DNA from: SB21 sp964415295
GTDB taxonomy: Bacteria; CLD3; SB21
Length of the DNA: 64,000 nt
Direction of reading: 5' to 3'
Assembly: GCA_964415295.1 (NCBI GenBank)
Contig: CAYPYN010000005.1
Location: forward strand, 186,001 to 250,000
The first letter of the stretch is position 1, and each line of letters begins with the position of its first letter. Shown here in pieces: positions 35,386 through 45,085 of the stretch. Both the position numbers and the translations under genes were made by a program. The notes beneath the pieces are model-generated. The model did no database searches. It had not been told where the DNA came from and worked only from the letters and a program-made list of their open reading frames with translations.

Positions 35386-35416
35386 AACCCCGTAAGATAT
35401 CCTTACGGGGTTTTTT
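35386..35416. terminator. Bidirectional terminator between coaA and the lipoprotein gene
   Basis: AACCCCGTAAG and CTTACGGGGTT form an 11-bp stem with a short loop, with an A run on the left and a T run on the right. It can stop coaA on the plus strand and the lipoprotein gene on the minus strand. Confidence 0.85.
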
Positions 35417-35436
35417 CAATAATCTAAAGAATGCGA

Positions 35437-35982
35437 TTACTTCTTAGCAGGATTCGCCATCGTCTTGACTTCTTCAAACTTCGCAGCAGCGGCAGTCAAC
35501 TTCTCAGTCGCGCCCATCGCGTTGTCAGCGATCATACCTTCACCTTCGGTGATCATGGTGTTGGCATCTTTCAGCATCGCTTCGAATTTGGCTTTGTCTT
35601 TACCTTTGAGGGCAGCCATAACGCCTTTGTCCTTCACGATTTCAGTAGCCATCTTCTTCAGATCGGCAACTTTGGCCGTAGCGGCATCAGCCATTTCTTT
35701 CATCTTGGCAGGAGCTTCCGTGGCAGCAGCCGTAAACTTGGCACCGGCTTCCATGTAAGCTTTTTTGGCTTTGTCCCACTCGCTCTTCTTGACGGCTTCG
35801 GCACCGGCAGTCATAGCGGCCGTAGCGGCATCATAGGTCTCTTTGGCATAATCAGCGGCCTTCACAGCATCCGCAGAAGCTTTGGCTTTGGTCGCTTTTT
35901 CGATGTCTTCTTTCGGAGGACCACCGCAACCGATCAATACGAAAGCGGCAAGACCCAGCGCTAACAAGGTTCTCTTCAACAT
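35437..35982 (-). CDS. Ala/Lys-rich helical lipoprotein
   Basis: The 181-residue protein has a lipoprotein signal (VLIGCGG, Cys19) and then an almost fully helical chain rich in Ala, Lys, Glu and Met with repeated short units (AMTAGAEAVKKSEWDKAKKAYMEAGAKF resembles others downstream; only outline given). This composition is common in periplasmic lipoproteins of DUF4398-like type. A good GGAG precedes the ATG. It is likely abundant, judging by biased codons and strong signals; function unknown. Confidence 0.65.
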   Translation of the reverse strand: MLKRTLLALGLAAFVLIGCGGPPKEDIEKATKAKASADAVKAADYAKETYDAATAAMTAGAEAVKKSEWDKAKKAYMEAGAKFTAAATEAPAKMKEMADAATAKVADLKKMATEIVKDKGVMAALKGKDKAKFEAMLKDANTMITEGEGMIADNAMGATEKLTAAAAKFEEVKTMANPAKK

Positions 35983-36284
35983 TTTGAATTCTCCTTAATT
36001 ACTCGACCAGGTTACCAAACACATGAAATCTACCTGTGTCGAAAGTTTTTTTGTTTTGTGTTTAGGGTATTAGGGTAAAAATTTCGTGCGAAATATATAT
36101 ACTAAGTCATTGAAAAGCAAGAGTTTTTTGTAATTTTATTGTAAACGATTCGTCGTCTTAAATGTTTGAAAATATTGATATAAGGTCCAGCTGAATTGAA
36201 AAATTATGTTGTTTTGATACAATTTATCCAATACATTCAAAATATTGAGAACATTTTTTCATTGTGTCAAAAACTAAGTCAAAT
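35983..36284. other. AT-rich divergent intergenic region
   Basis: About 300 bases between the lipoprotein gene (minus) and the HEAT-cyclophilin gene (plus). It is very AT-rich from 36090 to 36260. It must hold both promoters; I see no repeat, RNA gene or riboswitch-like element and cannot name the boxes. Confidence 0.4.
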
Positions 36285-38357
36285 ATGAAAACTCTTTACA
36301 CTGTGTTTCTTCTGATCTGGGCGGCATGCGCTTCGCCAAAAAATCAAGGTGATTTCACGCTGCAGAAGATCCTGACATTTCAGGACAACCGCACCTCTGT
36401 CGACAGTTTGTATCGATTCCTCCGTTTTTCCGATGCGAACGTCGTTTCGCGAACGATCATGGCCCTCGGTCAAATGCAAGACACGCTGGCCATCGATACG
36501 TTATTCCGTTTTGCATTCGGTTCAGATACCATTCATACGGCCAAGTCGGTTTTCGCCCTCGGACAGATCGGTTACGCGTCCGGAAGCGAAGCCTGTCGGA
36601 AGAATATTGAGACAAAACTGATTGGTCTGTTTGACTTATCAATGAACCTGAATGTCAAAGCAAAGATCTTGGAAGCATTAGGTAAAACCGGCTCTGCGGA
36701 ATCGTTTGAGCTTTTGGAGAAGACGCTTCACGATAGTACTGACGGGATAGTACGGGAATCGGCCTTTGCTTGCGCACGTCTCGCCATTCGCGATATCAGG
36801 AGCAGCAAGGTTCATCATGGTTTGTTGAACAACCTGGATCATAGCAACGCCGATGTCAGATGGGCCTGCACATATGCCATAATGAGAATTCATGACAAAT
36901 CAATGGGACCGAAGTTGCTTGCGCACCTTAAGGATCCGGACGAAAAGGTTCGCATGGACGCCGCACGGGCTTTGGGTCTGATGGATTGGAAGGAAAAAGA
37001 TTCCGACCTCAAAGAAGTGGTGCAAGCGCTCGTGGTTGCCGCCTTCAATGATGCCGACTGGAGAGTTCGCGTCAATGCCGTAAATGCGCTGAGCAATTTC
37101 AAATTCGATCAGGATAATCTGAAAAAAATTTATTTCCTGATCGCTTTCGAGGGAAAGAAAGATCCGGATTTCCATGTCAGAATATCTGCCATTCGGGCCA
37201 TGTCCAAAAGCTTCAAGCAGGATGTATCCGAAGCGTCCGGCTTCCTGAAAGAATTTTCTCAGCGGTTTTTGCCTAATGCCGAGCCGCAGGAGAAGGGCGA
37301 GATCGTGATCGCTCTTTGTCAAATGTTTGGGCAAAGAATTCTGCAAGAACCTTCCATGGCCGAATACATCACCAGGTCACTCAGCGATCCCAACGGCTAT
37401 TTGCGCTCCCGTATGGCCGAAGCGCTCGGATACACAAACGATCCTAAGGCGATTCCTATTCTGGAAACAGCGCTTCGGGATTCCTTTGGATTGGTAAAAA
37501 ACAATGCGCTGGAGGCTTTGAGCAAAATCAAGGTTCCGGCGGCTCAGGAGAGGATCATCGGCGCCGTCGAAACATCGGACATTACGTTACTGTCTATTGC
37601 GGCGGGGATCCTGGCCTCTGACGAAAAGATCAAAAAAGATACGATTATCAGTGAAAAGCTGACCAATAGGATCATTGCGAGTTTTCAAAATATCAAAGAA
37701 CCCCGGGATGTCGAGGCGCAAACGGCTATTTTTGAGGCCTTAGGTGGATTAAGGAGACCGGCGGCGATCGTCTTTCTGAAGAGTTTCCTGAATGACAGCG
37801 ATCATGTAGTGGCTGAGAGCGCAGCTAAAAACATCGCTGCGATAACCGGTGAGAAAATCGCCCTGTCGAAGACCGCTGCATTAAATTTACGACCCATCGA
37901 CTACGATTTTTATCTGAAACTCATATCGAAGAAACCGGTCGCCGTGATCGAAACCAACAAGGGAAGAGTTGAAATGGAGTTCTACACGGACGAAGCGCCC
38001 CTGACCGTAATGAATTTTGTAAGGCTTGCCGAGAGGAAATTCTTTGACGGCCTCCATTTTCACCGCGTGGTGCCCAACTTTGTCATTCAAGGCGGCGACC
38101 CCTTGGGAACGGGCTGGGGTGGTCCCGGATACTCTATACGCTCGGAATTCAGTTCGCTGCGTTACGACCGCGGTGTTGTGGGAATGGCCAGCGCAGGCCG
38201 AGATACGGAAGGATGTCAATGGTTCATCACGCATTCGCCTCAGCCGCATCTCGACGGCCGATACACCATTTTCGGCAGAGTGCGCAAAGGAATGGATGTC
38301 GTGGACCGTATTCAGGTCGGAGATATCATCTCACAGGTAAAGATCTTTTGGAGATAA
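36285..38357 (+). CDS. HEAT-repeat lipoprotein fused to a cyclophilin domain
   Basis: The 690-residue protein has a lipoprotein signal (LIWAAC), then about 470 residues of HEAT-type repeats (recurring D-x-x-V-R-x-x-A-A-x-A-L patterns), then a cyclophilin prolyl isomerase domain (last 150 residues: FHRVVPNFVIQGGDP, then MASAGRDTEGCQWFI). The isomerase core residues are present (R in FHR, Q in IQGG, F in QWFI). It probably acts in the periplasm as a folding helper with a scaffold. The GTG at 36264 would place seven residues before the signal, so I prefer the ATG at 36285. Confidence 0.88.
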   Translation: MKTLYTVFLLIWAACASPKNQGDFTLQKILTFQDNRTSVDSLYRFLRFSDANVVSRTIMALGQMQDTLAIDTLFRFAFGSDTIHTAKSVFALGQIGYASGSEACRKNIETKLIGLFDLSMNLNVKAKILEALGKTGSAESFELLEKTLHDSTDGIVRESAFACARLAIRDIRSSKVHHGLLNNLDHSNADVRWACTYAIMRIHDKSMGPKLLAHLKDPDEKVRMDAARALGLMDWKEKDSDLKEVVQALVVAAFNDADWRVRVNAVNALSNFKFDQDNLKKIYFLIAFEGKKDPDFHVRISAIRAMSKSFKQDVSEASGFLKEFSQRFLPNAEPQEKGEIVIALCQMFGQRILQEPSMAEYITRSLSDPNGYLRSRMAEALGYTNDPKAIPILETALRDSFGLVKNNALEALSKIKVPAAQERIIGAVETSDITLLSIAAGILASDEKIKKDTIISEKLTNRIIASFQNIKEPRDVEAQTAIFEALGGLRRPAAIVFLKSFLNDSDHVVAESAAKNIAAITGEKIALSKTAALNLRPIDYDFYLKLISKKPVAVIETNKGRVEMEFYTDEAPLTVMNFVRLAERKFFDGLHFHRVVPNFVIQGGDPLGTGWGGPGYSIRSEFSSLRYDRGVVGMASAGRDTEGCQWFITHSPQPHLDGRYTIFGRVRKGMDVVDRIQVGDIISQVKIFWR

Positions 38358-38365
38358 GAGATTGG

Positions 38366-39502
38366 CTACAAGGCAGACACAAACGTTTCGCATATCCGGT
38401 TATACAGAAATAGTCCCTGACGAGTCAGCGTAATTTTCTGTCCGTCATTCACAATAAAGTCCGAGGTCTGAGAAAGCGGCTCTCGAAAGGTTTCGAAAAA
38501 ATCGAGTCCAAATTGACGGCGAAAACGCTCGATTTCCAGACCTTCGCATTTCCTCAATCCCAGCAATATCGCTTCGATCATTTTTTGTTCAATCGATAAC
38601 TCTTCTTCTCCTTCAAGCGGCAACCGATCCTCCTGCAGAATCCGCTGATCATAGGCCTTAATATCTCTGACATTCCACCAGCGTTTATGTCCGTCAAAGG
38701 AGTGAGCCGAAGGCCCTAGTCCCAGGTATTGATTTCCACTCCAGTAACTGCTGTTGTGCCTTGAACGGTAGCCGGGGCTGGCATAGTTGGATATCTCATA
38801 ATGTTCATACCCGGCCTTCGTAAGAGCCTCAATGGTCATTTGAAACATATCCAGTTCCACCTCTTCATCCGGCATCTGTATCTTTTTCTCACGAACCAAT
38901 TTGTGCAGGTATGTTCTTTCTTCCACGGTCAGATTGTACACGGAAATATGATCCGGAATCAATGCCAGCGCCGTATCAATATTCCTTTTCCAGGCATCGG
39001 CCGATTGTCCCGGAATACCGAAGATAAGATCGATACTGATATTGCTGAATCCTGCATCTCTCGCATCGAAAACGGCCCTTTTTGCCTGAGTGGCATCGTG
39101 ATTGCGGGTCAGAAATTTCAGCTCTTCCGCTTCAAACGACTGTGTACCGATACTGAGTCTGTTAATGCCCATTTGACGATACCGCTCAAGCTGCTGCTTC
39201 GTCAAATTATTGGGATTACACTCCAGAGTTACTTCCGCATTGGGGCTGATTTCAAAGGAACCAAAGACGGTCTCAAGGATACGCGCCAGATGATCGGTGG
39301 ACAGCACCGAAGGCGTTCCTCCGCCAAAGTAAACGGTTTCCACCTCCGCCCCGGGAAAGATACCGGCATACATCCCGGTCTCTTTGCACAAGGACTGTGT
39401 GAATTCTGCCTGTAATTTACGAGCCGTTGAAACGTAAAAATCACAGTAAATGCATATACGCTGGCAGAAGGGGATATGTATGTACAGATTGAATTTTTTC
39501 AT
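38366..39502 (-). CDS. hemW: Radical SAM haem chaperone HemW
   Basis: The 378-residue protein begins YIHIPFCQRICIYCDF with the CX3CX2C iron-sulfur motif (C13, C17, C20), followed by YFGGGTPSVL and the GIPGQSADAW region. This is the HemN-like family now known as HemW, which binds haem and hands it to respiratory enzymes; it lacks the extra N-terminal part of true HemN oxidases. It converges on the cyclophilin gene with 8 bases between stops. Confidence 0.92.
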   Translation of the reverse strand: MKKFNLYIHIPFCQRICIYCDFYVSTARKLQAEFTQSLCKETGMYAGIFPGAEVETVYFGGGTPSVLSTDHLARILETVFGSFEISPNAEVTLECNPNNLTKQQLERYRQMGINRLSIGTQSFEAEELKFLTRNHDATQAKRAVFDARDAGFSNISIDLIFGIPGQSADAWKRNIDTALALIPDHISVYNLTVEERTYLHKLVREKKIQMPDEEVELDMFQMTIEALTKAGYEHYEISNYASPGYRSRHNSSYWSGNQYLGLGPSAHSFDGHKRWWNVRDIKAYDQRILQEDRLPLEGEEELSIEQKMIEAILLGLRKCEGLEIERFRRQFGLDFFETFREPLSQTSDFIVNDGQKITLTRQGLFLYNRICETFVSAL

Positions 39503-39796
39503 GGTCCTTCAGGTTGTCCCAATATACGTTTTTATTTTTTATCTGTTTACCTTTTTTTGGTTGCGGGCATTCATGGCGCAATTGATTTTGAACGAAACAA
39601 CAAGGGATAAGGTTTTTCTTGACTTTGGAAGGAGCCTTAAATAAATTTACTCCACTCACAGACAACTTACCTTTGTTACTTTATTTGCATAAAAACTATA
39701 ACCTTCTGCTTTTATAAGTTTTCTTTTTTTAAATAACTTAATGAGAGTTGTAACAACTCTTAGGATCCTTATCACTAAACTCTAAGGAGGAACGGT
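39503..39796 (+). promoter_or_regulatory. Upstream region of the LPP20 cluster with a palindrome
   Basis: This 294-base divergent gap contains AGAGTTG-TAA-CAACTCT (39744-39760), a perfect 7-bp inverted repeat that could be an operator, and a strong AGGAGG (39784-39789) ahead of the first LPP20 gene. No gene is convincing in the gap. Confidence 0.5.
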
Positions 39797-40453
39797 ATGA
39801 AAAGGTATTTAGGTCAAATACTTTTTTATTCTTTCGTGGCCCTATTGACTTTCTCACTGTTGAGCGATGACGCCATGGCCCAAAAGAAGAAAAAGAAAAA
39901 GAAAAAAGACTCCACTCCGGAATGGATCAATAAACCCGGATTGTATGAAGATGTCATCGTAGCGGCCGGTGTCGGTGAAGGCACAAGCGAGAACATCGCG
40001 GTCAGCCGTGCGGAACTCGATGGACGCAAGCAGATTGCGGCCACTATGGGCGCAGAAGTAAAAAGCCTGAGCACCAATTTCATGGAAGAAGCCAGCACGA
40101 CGACCGAAGAAGGCGCCAGCGGTGCGGCCCAGGATTATTTCTCCGAAATCACAACCAGCCTTACCAAACAATATCTGGAAGGCTCCAAAGCCGAAGAATA
40201 TTGGCCGGGCCGTCCTCTTGAGAAAGGCGCGAACGGAAAATACAAAGTTTACGCCAAGATGGTATTGAAGAAATCCGTCCTGATCGAAGAATATAAGAAG
40301 CAAATGCAGGAAGGCATTGCCAAGAAAAAGATCGCAGGTGTCAAAGCCTCTGCGGATGACGCCCTTGGCGCTCTTGACAAAGCCATCGCTAAATGGGAAA
40401 AGACCAGCAACAATGGTCCGATGGAAAGCGGCGATGAAGGCGGAGAAGAATAA
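39797..40453 (+). CDS. Exported LPP20-like protein 1
   Basis: The 218-residue protein has a signal peptide ending near AMAQ, then a run of eight lysines (about 30-37), then one LPP20-like module (PEWINKPGLYED, then AELDGRKQIAATMGAEVKSL). The end is Lys/Ala-rich and helical. LPP20 modules occur in outer-membrane lipoproteins and FlgP/FlgT-like proteins; their activity is not known. The poly-Lys start of the mature chain may bind lipid head groups or nucleic acid. It is the first of five related genes and has its own terminator. Confidence 0.75.
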   Translation: MKRYLGQILFYSFVALLTFSLLSDDAMAQKKKKKKKKDSTPEWINKPGLYEDVIVAAGVGEGTSENIAVSRAELDGRKQIAATMGAEVKSLSTNFMEEASTTTEEGASGAAQDYFSEITTSLTKQYLEGSKAEEYWPGRPLEKGANGKYKVYAKMVLKKSVLIEEYKKQMQEGIAKKKIAGVKASADDALGALDKAIAKWEKTSNNGPMESGDEGGEE

Positions 40454-40477
40454 TTATCTTTTAGGCTAACTAAAGAA

Positions 40478-40515
40478 CCGTAGTCCTGTTAATCGGGACT
40501 ACGGTTATTTTTTTT
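40478..40515 (+). terminator. Terminator after LPP20-like gene 1
   Basis: CCGTAGTCC (40478-40486) and GGACTACGG (40496-40504) with a 9-base loop, followed by TTATTTTTTTT. Confidence 0.88.
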
Positions 40516-40540
40516 AATGACCTCAAAGAATGGATTTGTT

Positions 40541-41128
40541 ATGAAGCCATTAATATTGTTCACGTTCTTTTGGATCGCATGTCTTCTGCCATACGGTTGC
40601 GCAGGAGGAAGCGGCAGCGCTGACAAAAATAAGGCTCCCGAGTGGATCTCCAAAGCCGGCCTGTACGATAACGTTATTATCGGAGTGGGAATCGGAGAAG
40701 GTTTGAATGAACAAAAAGCCAAAGCCCAGGCCGACGTCAATGGACGTAAACGGATTGCCGAGACCATTCAGACGCAGATTCAGAGTCTGACGACCAATTT
40801 CATCGAAGAGGCCGGCACGATCGATGAGAAGAGTAAGACGGCGGCTGCACAGGAATATTTTCAGGAAATTACTCAAAGCATTACCGATGTTCTGGTACAA
40901 GGAGCTGTGGTTGAAGAATACTGGCCACCGTTAGGAGAAAAGACGGACAATCGGATCAAATTCTACGCTAAGGTGGTTTTTAAAAAAGAAGCTTTGGCTG
41001 ATCAGTTCAAAAAGAAAGTCCAATCCGACGTGGAAGGCAAAAAGATAAAGGCCGTGAAAGCGAGCGCCGACGAGGCCTTGAAAGCACTGGATAAAGCCAT
41101 TGTGAAATGGGAAAAAAGCGGCCAGTGA
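40541..41128 (+). CDS. LPP20-like lipoprotein 2
   Basis: The 195-residue lipoprotein (signal ending LPYGCAG) is a clear paralogue of the preceding gene: both share PEWI, GLYD/ED, GEG, a GRK stretch, TNFIEEA or TNFMEEA, and the same helical end with ALDKAI-KWEK. It lacks the poly-Lys segment. I use the ATG at 40541, because the one at 40517 lies at the edge of the terminator and gives a poor signal peptide. Confidence 0.75.
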   Translation: MKPLILFTFFWIACLLPYGCAGGSGSADKNKAPEWISKAGLYDNVIIGVGIGEGLNEQKAKAQADVNGRKRIAETIQTQIQSLTTNFIEEAGTIDEKSKTAAAQEYFQEITQSITDVLVQGAVVEEYWPPLGEKTDNRIKFYAKVVFKKEALADQFKKKVQSDVEGKKIKAVKASADEALKALDKAIVKWEKSGQ

Positions 41129-41249
41129 TTTGATGGGTTTTTCGATGTTATGCGGAGCTTTATATCTTGATTTTTTAGTGATAATATGTCAATTTTGCTT
41201 TGCGTTCCCGCTATAAACCTGTCAAAATTCCACTGAGGAAGGAGTAACC

Positions 41250-42773
41250 ATGGGTACCGGCAATTTGCACCATGTCATAAAATTCGTCCTGATGGGCGCA
41301 TTATTGTGTATACCTCTTTACGCTCAAACTAAAGATACACCGAAGAAAGACGCGCCCAAATGGGTCAACGAATTGCCGATGTCACCCGGTTCCATTTTTG
41401 CCGTCGGGATGGTCAATCGTTATTTTGACAAAAAAGCCGGCGAAGAAGCCGCCGCACAGGCCGCCAAAACCGAACTGGCTCAGACCATCAAGGTAAATGT
41501 CAAAACGATCACCAGCACATGGTCCGGATCTTCGGCTACCGGATTTGTATCATCGCTTGAGAAAAGCATCGATGAAGATGTTATGGCATCGGTACAAAAC
41601 GCCAAAATCCTTGAGACATGGGTTGATCCGGAAGGCCTGACCTATGCTCTGGCTGAATTGCCGCTTGCAGGAACCATGGGCACCATCCAGAAAAAAGTGA
41701 TGGATGAGGCCAAGAAGAGCGGCGACAAAAAAGATCCCAAAAAAATTGAAAAATTGGAAGTATCCTTAAAAGGCCTCAAAGACCCCAAATCATACATTCG
41801 AAAAGATAAGCCGGATTGGATAAAGGCTTTGCCGGAAGAGGACGACGCGCTTTATGCATTGGGCATTGCCGAAGGTTATTACTACTATGTCAACGGACGC
41901 GAGGCGGCTAAAGACAAATCGCGGGGTGAATTGGGTCAGACCATCAAAAGCGAAGTTCAGGCCATTCTTACCGACTGGTATGAAGTGAATACCGGTGAAG
42001 CCTCCGGCGGCGGCGGTCAAAGTTTTATTGAAGAAATGTCCAACTCCGTTTCTGAGGCGACTCTAAGCGGATCGCAGATCGTGGAAACTTGGTACGACAG
42101 ATCCGTAAGATGGCATTATGCCCTCGCCCGAATGTCGCTGACGCAAGTGATCAGCCAGGTACAGAACAAGGCCAAAGACAAAGTAAAAGACCCCGCCAAA
42201 CTGAAAGGCCTGAGCGACAAGCTCGGCAAACTTATTAATCGAGATTATCTGAAGACAAAGAACGGGTACCCGGTTTGGGTCAATAAGCTTCCAACGGATA
42301 AAGGCGCCATCTTCGCTGTCGGCATGGACGAAGGAAAATATTTGTCGCAAACCAAAGGTATTGAGAAAGCCAAAGAGGCGGCCCGTACCAAATTAGCCAA
42401 GACGATAGGCGTACAAATTGAAAACGTGACGAAAAGCTGGGTCGAAGCTGAGGGAAACGCGTTCGGCGGACAGCCGATGAACGATTACATGTCCGAAATA
42501 ACCAAAGAGGCCACCAACGTATCCCTTGAGGGATCGCAAATCATGGCCTCTTTTGTTGCATCGGACAAAACCGGAAAACAGACCTATTATGCGTTAGCCC
42601 GGCTTTATACGGGCGGGATGCTTGCAAAGATCAAACGAAAAGCTTCTCAAACAATCAAAGTCCCCGAGGCCGCTCCCCAGGAAGATAAAGCCCAGCAGAT
42701 ACTTTCTTCCGGCAGGGAAAAAGCCAAAGCGGCTTTAGAGAAATTGAACGCTGCACTGGATCAATTAGAATAA
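41250..42773 (+). CDS. Exported protein with three LPP20-like modules
   Basis: The 507-residue protein has a signal peptide (to about residue 26) and three copies of one module, each opening with a W in PKWVNELP, PDWIKALP or YPVWVNKLP (near residues 31, 188 and 346). Each continues with a G-rich turn and a K-x-x-L/A-x-T-I helix. The last 45 residues are helical. Module doubling inside one gene and across neighbours shows that the family grew by duplication here. GGAG precedes the ATG. Confidence 0.75.
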   Translation: MGTGNLHHVIKFVLMGALLCIPLYAQTKDTPKKDAPKWVNELPMSPGSIFAVGMVNRYFDKKAGEEAAAQAAKTELAQTIKVNVKTITSTWSGSSATGFVSSLEKSIDEDVMASVQNAKILETWVDPEGLTYALAELPLAGTMGTIQKKVMDEAKKSGDKKDPKKIEKLEVSLKGLKDPKSYIRKDKPDWIKALPEEDDALYALGIAEGYYYYVNGREAAKDKSRGELGQTIKSEVQAILTDWYEVNTGEASGGGGQSFIEEMSNSVSEATLSGSQIVETWYDRSVRWHYALARMSLTQVISQVQNKAKDKVKDPAKLKGLSDKLGKLINRDYLKTKNGYPVWVNKLPTDKGAIFAVGMDEGKYLSQTKGIEKAKEAARTKLAKTIGVQIENVTKSWVEAEGNAFGGQPMNDYMSEITKEATNVSLEGSQIMASFVASDKTGKQTYYALARLYTGGMLAKIKRKASQTIKVPEAAPQEDKAQQILSSGREKAKAALEKLNAALDQLE

Positions 42774-42805
42774 TAATATATCAAACCACTAAGGAGGAAT
42801 CTGAC

Positions 42806-44374
42806 ATGAAAAGACTAGCGACTGTGATATCCGTGATCGTGATGGTATGTTTGCTGTTACCTGCGGACAATGCCTGGTCCCAAAAGAAAGACAAAAAAGA
42901 TTCAAAAGGAGGCGGGGGCGATTGGATCAAGAGTCTACCAAATATGCCGATCAAAGACGGATATTATCAAGGTTTGGGAGCCATACCGGTCACTAAGAAT
43001 CAGTCCGATGACGCTAATAAAGCGGAATCGGAAGCCCGTGCCATGTTGGTGCGCGCCATCCGCTCTGAGATTACCAACAAAGTGACGAATGTCGTTGAAG
43101 AGACTACGGCGGGCGGTGCCAGTTCCATGACCGAAAGCTTCAACGAGGTCACGGAATCATTCTCGAGTGAAACACTGAAGAATCTTAAGGTCCAATTTCA
43201 CCGCGATGAGAAAAAGGCCAAGAAACATTATGCGTATTGCGAAATTTCCATCGCCGAGGTCGAGAGACAGTTCGCCGAACGATTGAAGAAAGCGGTGAAT
43301 ATCGCTAAAACGTATTACCAGTCGGGAAAATCTGCAGAAGCTTCCGGGGATTATTATTTGGCGCTAAGCCAGTATTTGGCCGGTGCCAAGGAAGTCGTTC
43401 TGGCAGAGATTATCAATAAGGAACCGATCGAAGGCGATATTGAGGGAACCGGCGCCAAGGCATCGATCAAGGCGGCTTTTGATACAAAACTGAAGAATTT
43501 GATGGGCAAAATGCGAATTGAGACGGCTTCGGGCGACGGTCAGCGTGGCGTCAAAGGAGAACCCTTGGCTCAACCGCTCGTGGCCAGGCTCGTTTATGAT
43601 AACAACGGCGTCGTGTCCCCCGTAAAAAACGCGAATCTCGTGTCTTCTTCGGTGGCTCCGACCGTTGTCAAAGCGGATGAAGGCGCACAGACCGACGGAG
43701 AAGGTTTGGCCAATTTTACCGTTCACTCTGTCGAATCCGTCAATCCCAGCGGTGTCAATAAGGTCAAGATCAGCTTAAACCTCAAGGAGTTTGAGGCTTT
43801 CCGTCAGCAGCTGCCGGGTGCGGTCGAAAAAGCGAAACTGGTATTCAAAGAATTCACTTTTACCGCCAAAGGTTCGGCGGTCACTAAGATCGTTATTCTT
43901 CTTTTTGAAGAAAATATCGGAAAAGAACAACCGAATTCGATCGTGGAAGGCGACATTGTGAAGCAATTGGTTTCCAACAAATTCAAAGTGATCGACAAGA
44001 GCGAAGTGTACAAAGCGGTAAGCCGCGAACAGGCCAAAGCCTCTGCCGAGACCAGTAACGACGATGTGGTTTCCGCGGCATTAAAAAATGTCGCCGACGT
44101 TCTTATTATTGGAAATGTGAAAGCCATGGAATCGGTTGGCGGTTCGGCTAATCCGTACGGCGGCGGCAGCGGTAACAGAGTTTCGGCCTGGGCCAGCTGT
44201 TCCATCCGCTGTATTGACCTTGAAACCGGCAAAACCATTGCCAACAGCGACAAACAACAGGTCAAAGGCATCTCCGTGGGCGCGGCCGAAAAAGCCGGTA
44301 TAGTTGCTTTGACGAATTTGAGTAAGGAAGCTTCCAAAGAGATCCTGGACGGTCTCAACAAGGCTTTGAAATAG
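42806..44374 (+). CDS. Exported LPP20-like protein with C-terminal CsgG/FlgT-like domain
   Basis: The 522-residue protein has a signal peptide, a short Lys/Gly-rich linker, one LPP20-like module (WIKSLPN to about residue 150), a helical part (160-230), a beta-rich middle (240-340) and a C-terminal alpha/beta domain (about 350-520: VSNKFKVIDKSEVYKAV, then ADVLIIGNVKAME). That last domain resembles the nucleotide-like fold of CsgG/FlgT envelope proteins. An AGGAGG stands in front of the ATG. It likely sits in the periplasm or on the outer membrane's inner face. Confidence 0.7.
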   Translation: MKRLATVISVIVMVCLLLPADNAWSQKKDKKDSKGGGGDWIKSLPNMPIKDGYYQGLGAIPVTKNQSDDANKAESEARAMLVRAIRSEITNKVTNVVEETTAGGASSMTESFNEVTESFSSETLKNLKVQFHRDEKKAKKHYAYCEISIAEVERQFAERLKKAVNIAKTYYQSGKSAEASGDYYLALSQYLAGAKEVVLAEIINKEPIEGDIEGTGAKASIKAAFDTKLKNLMGKMRIETASGDGQRGVKGEPLAQPLVARLVYDNNGVVSPVKNANLVSSSVAPTVVKADEGAQTDGEGLANFTVHSVESVNPSGVNKVKISLNLKEFEAFRQQLPGAVEKAKLVFKEFTFTAKGSAVTKIVILLFEENIGKEQPNSIVEGDIVKQLVSNKFKVIDKSEVYKAVSREQAKASAETSNDDVVSAALKNVADVLIIGNVKAMESVGGSANPYGGGSGNRVSAWASCSIRCIDLETGKTIANSDKQQVKGISVGAAEKAGIVALTNLSKEASKEILDGLNKALK

Positions 44375-44414
44375 ATAAAATCCCATTTATTACTAAACCG
44401 TTTTGGGAGTGATC

Positions 44415-45026
44415 ATGAAGAAATTCGGATGGGTTCTTTGTTTGACCGTGTTCGCTTTTTTGGTGAGCTGCGGCGAAACAAAAAAGCAGGAACCGAAAAA
44501 TGAGACCGCTGCAGAAAAGAAAGAAACGCCGGTCATTGAGGAAAAATCTGAAAAAGCCGAGGCGCTTGAGGATCTTGTCTACGAAGAAGTTGGGGCCTCC
44601 ACTCTTAAAACGGAATCTGCGGCGCGTTCGCAGGCGGAATTGAAAGGCCGCGTGGCGATCATCCGTTCGATCGGAAATGATGCGGTACAACTGGCCTGTG
44701 AATTCTCACAGCTCAGGAAAGATCTGTTTGCTGAAGAACTCGATACTGCCGCTCTGGCCAAGGCTTTAAGAGATTACTTCGGTAAAGAAAGTATTACGCT
44801 CAAAGGAAGCTCCGTTTCCGAATACAGCCGGTCTGATAAAGGCGATACTACTTTTGCGCTTATGGAAATGCCTCTGATGGCCGGATATGAGGTCATTGAA
44901 ACCGCTATCATCGCAGTCGGAATGAAGATGCGGCTTTTCAGAGCGGAATCCGCGGATGGATTCAAAAAGGACTTCCATGAGTTTTTCATGGCCGAGAAAA
45001 AAAAGCTGCTTACCAAACCGAGTTAA
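44415..45026 (+). CDS. LPP20-like lipoprotein 5, short
   Basis: The 203-residue lipoprotein has signal FAFLVSCGE, a Lys/Glu-rich linker and a diverged single module (YEEVGASTLKTESAARSQ, then ELKGRVAIIRSI). The W of the other copies is missing. I prefer the ATG at 44415, with GGGAG at the right distance, over the TTG at 44403. Confidence 0.65.
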   Translation: MKKFGWVLCLTVFAFLVSCGETKKQEPKNETAAEKKETPVIEEKSEKAEALEDLVYEEVGASTLKTESAARSQAELKGRVAIIRSIGNDAVQLACEFSQLRKDLFAEELDTAALAKALRDYFGKESITLKGSSVSEYSRSDKGDTTFALMEMPLMAGYEVIETAIIAVGMKMRLFRAESADGFKKDFHEFFMAEKKKLLTKPS

Positions 45027-45085
45027 CAGGAATTTATAACGCTACAAAAACCTTTCAACTTTCTTAACAAAAAAGGTCGATGGTC

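Noticed and set aside
40517..40540. Upstream ATG for LPP20-like gene 2
   Set aside because: It adjoins a terminator T run and spoils the lipoprotein signal that begins at 40541.
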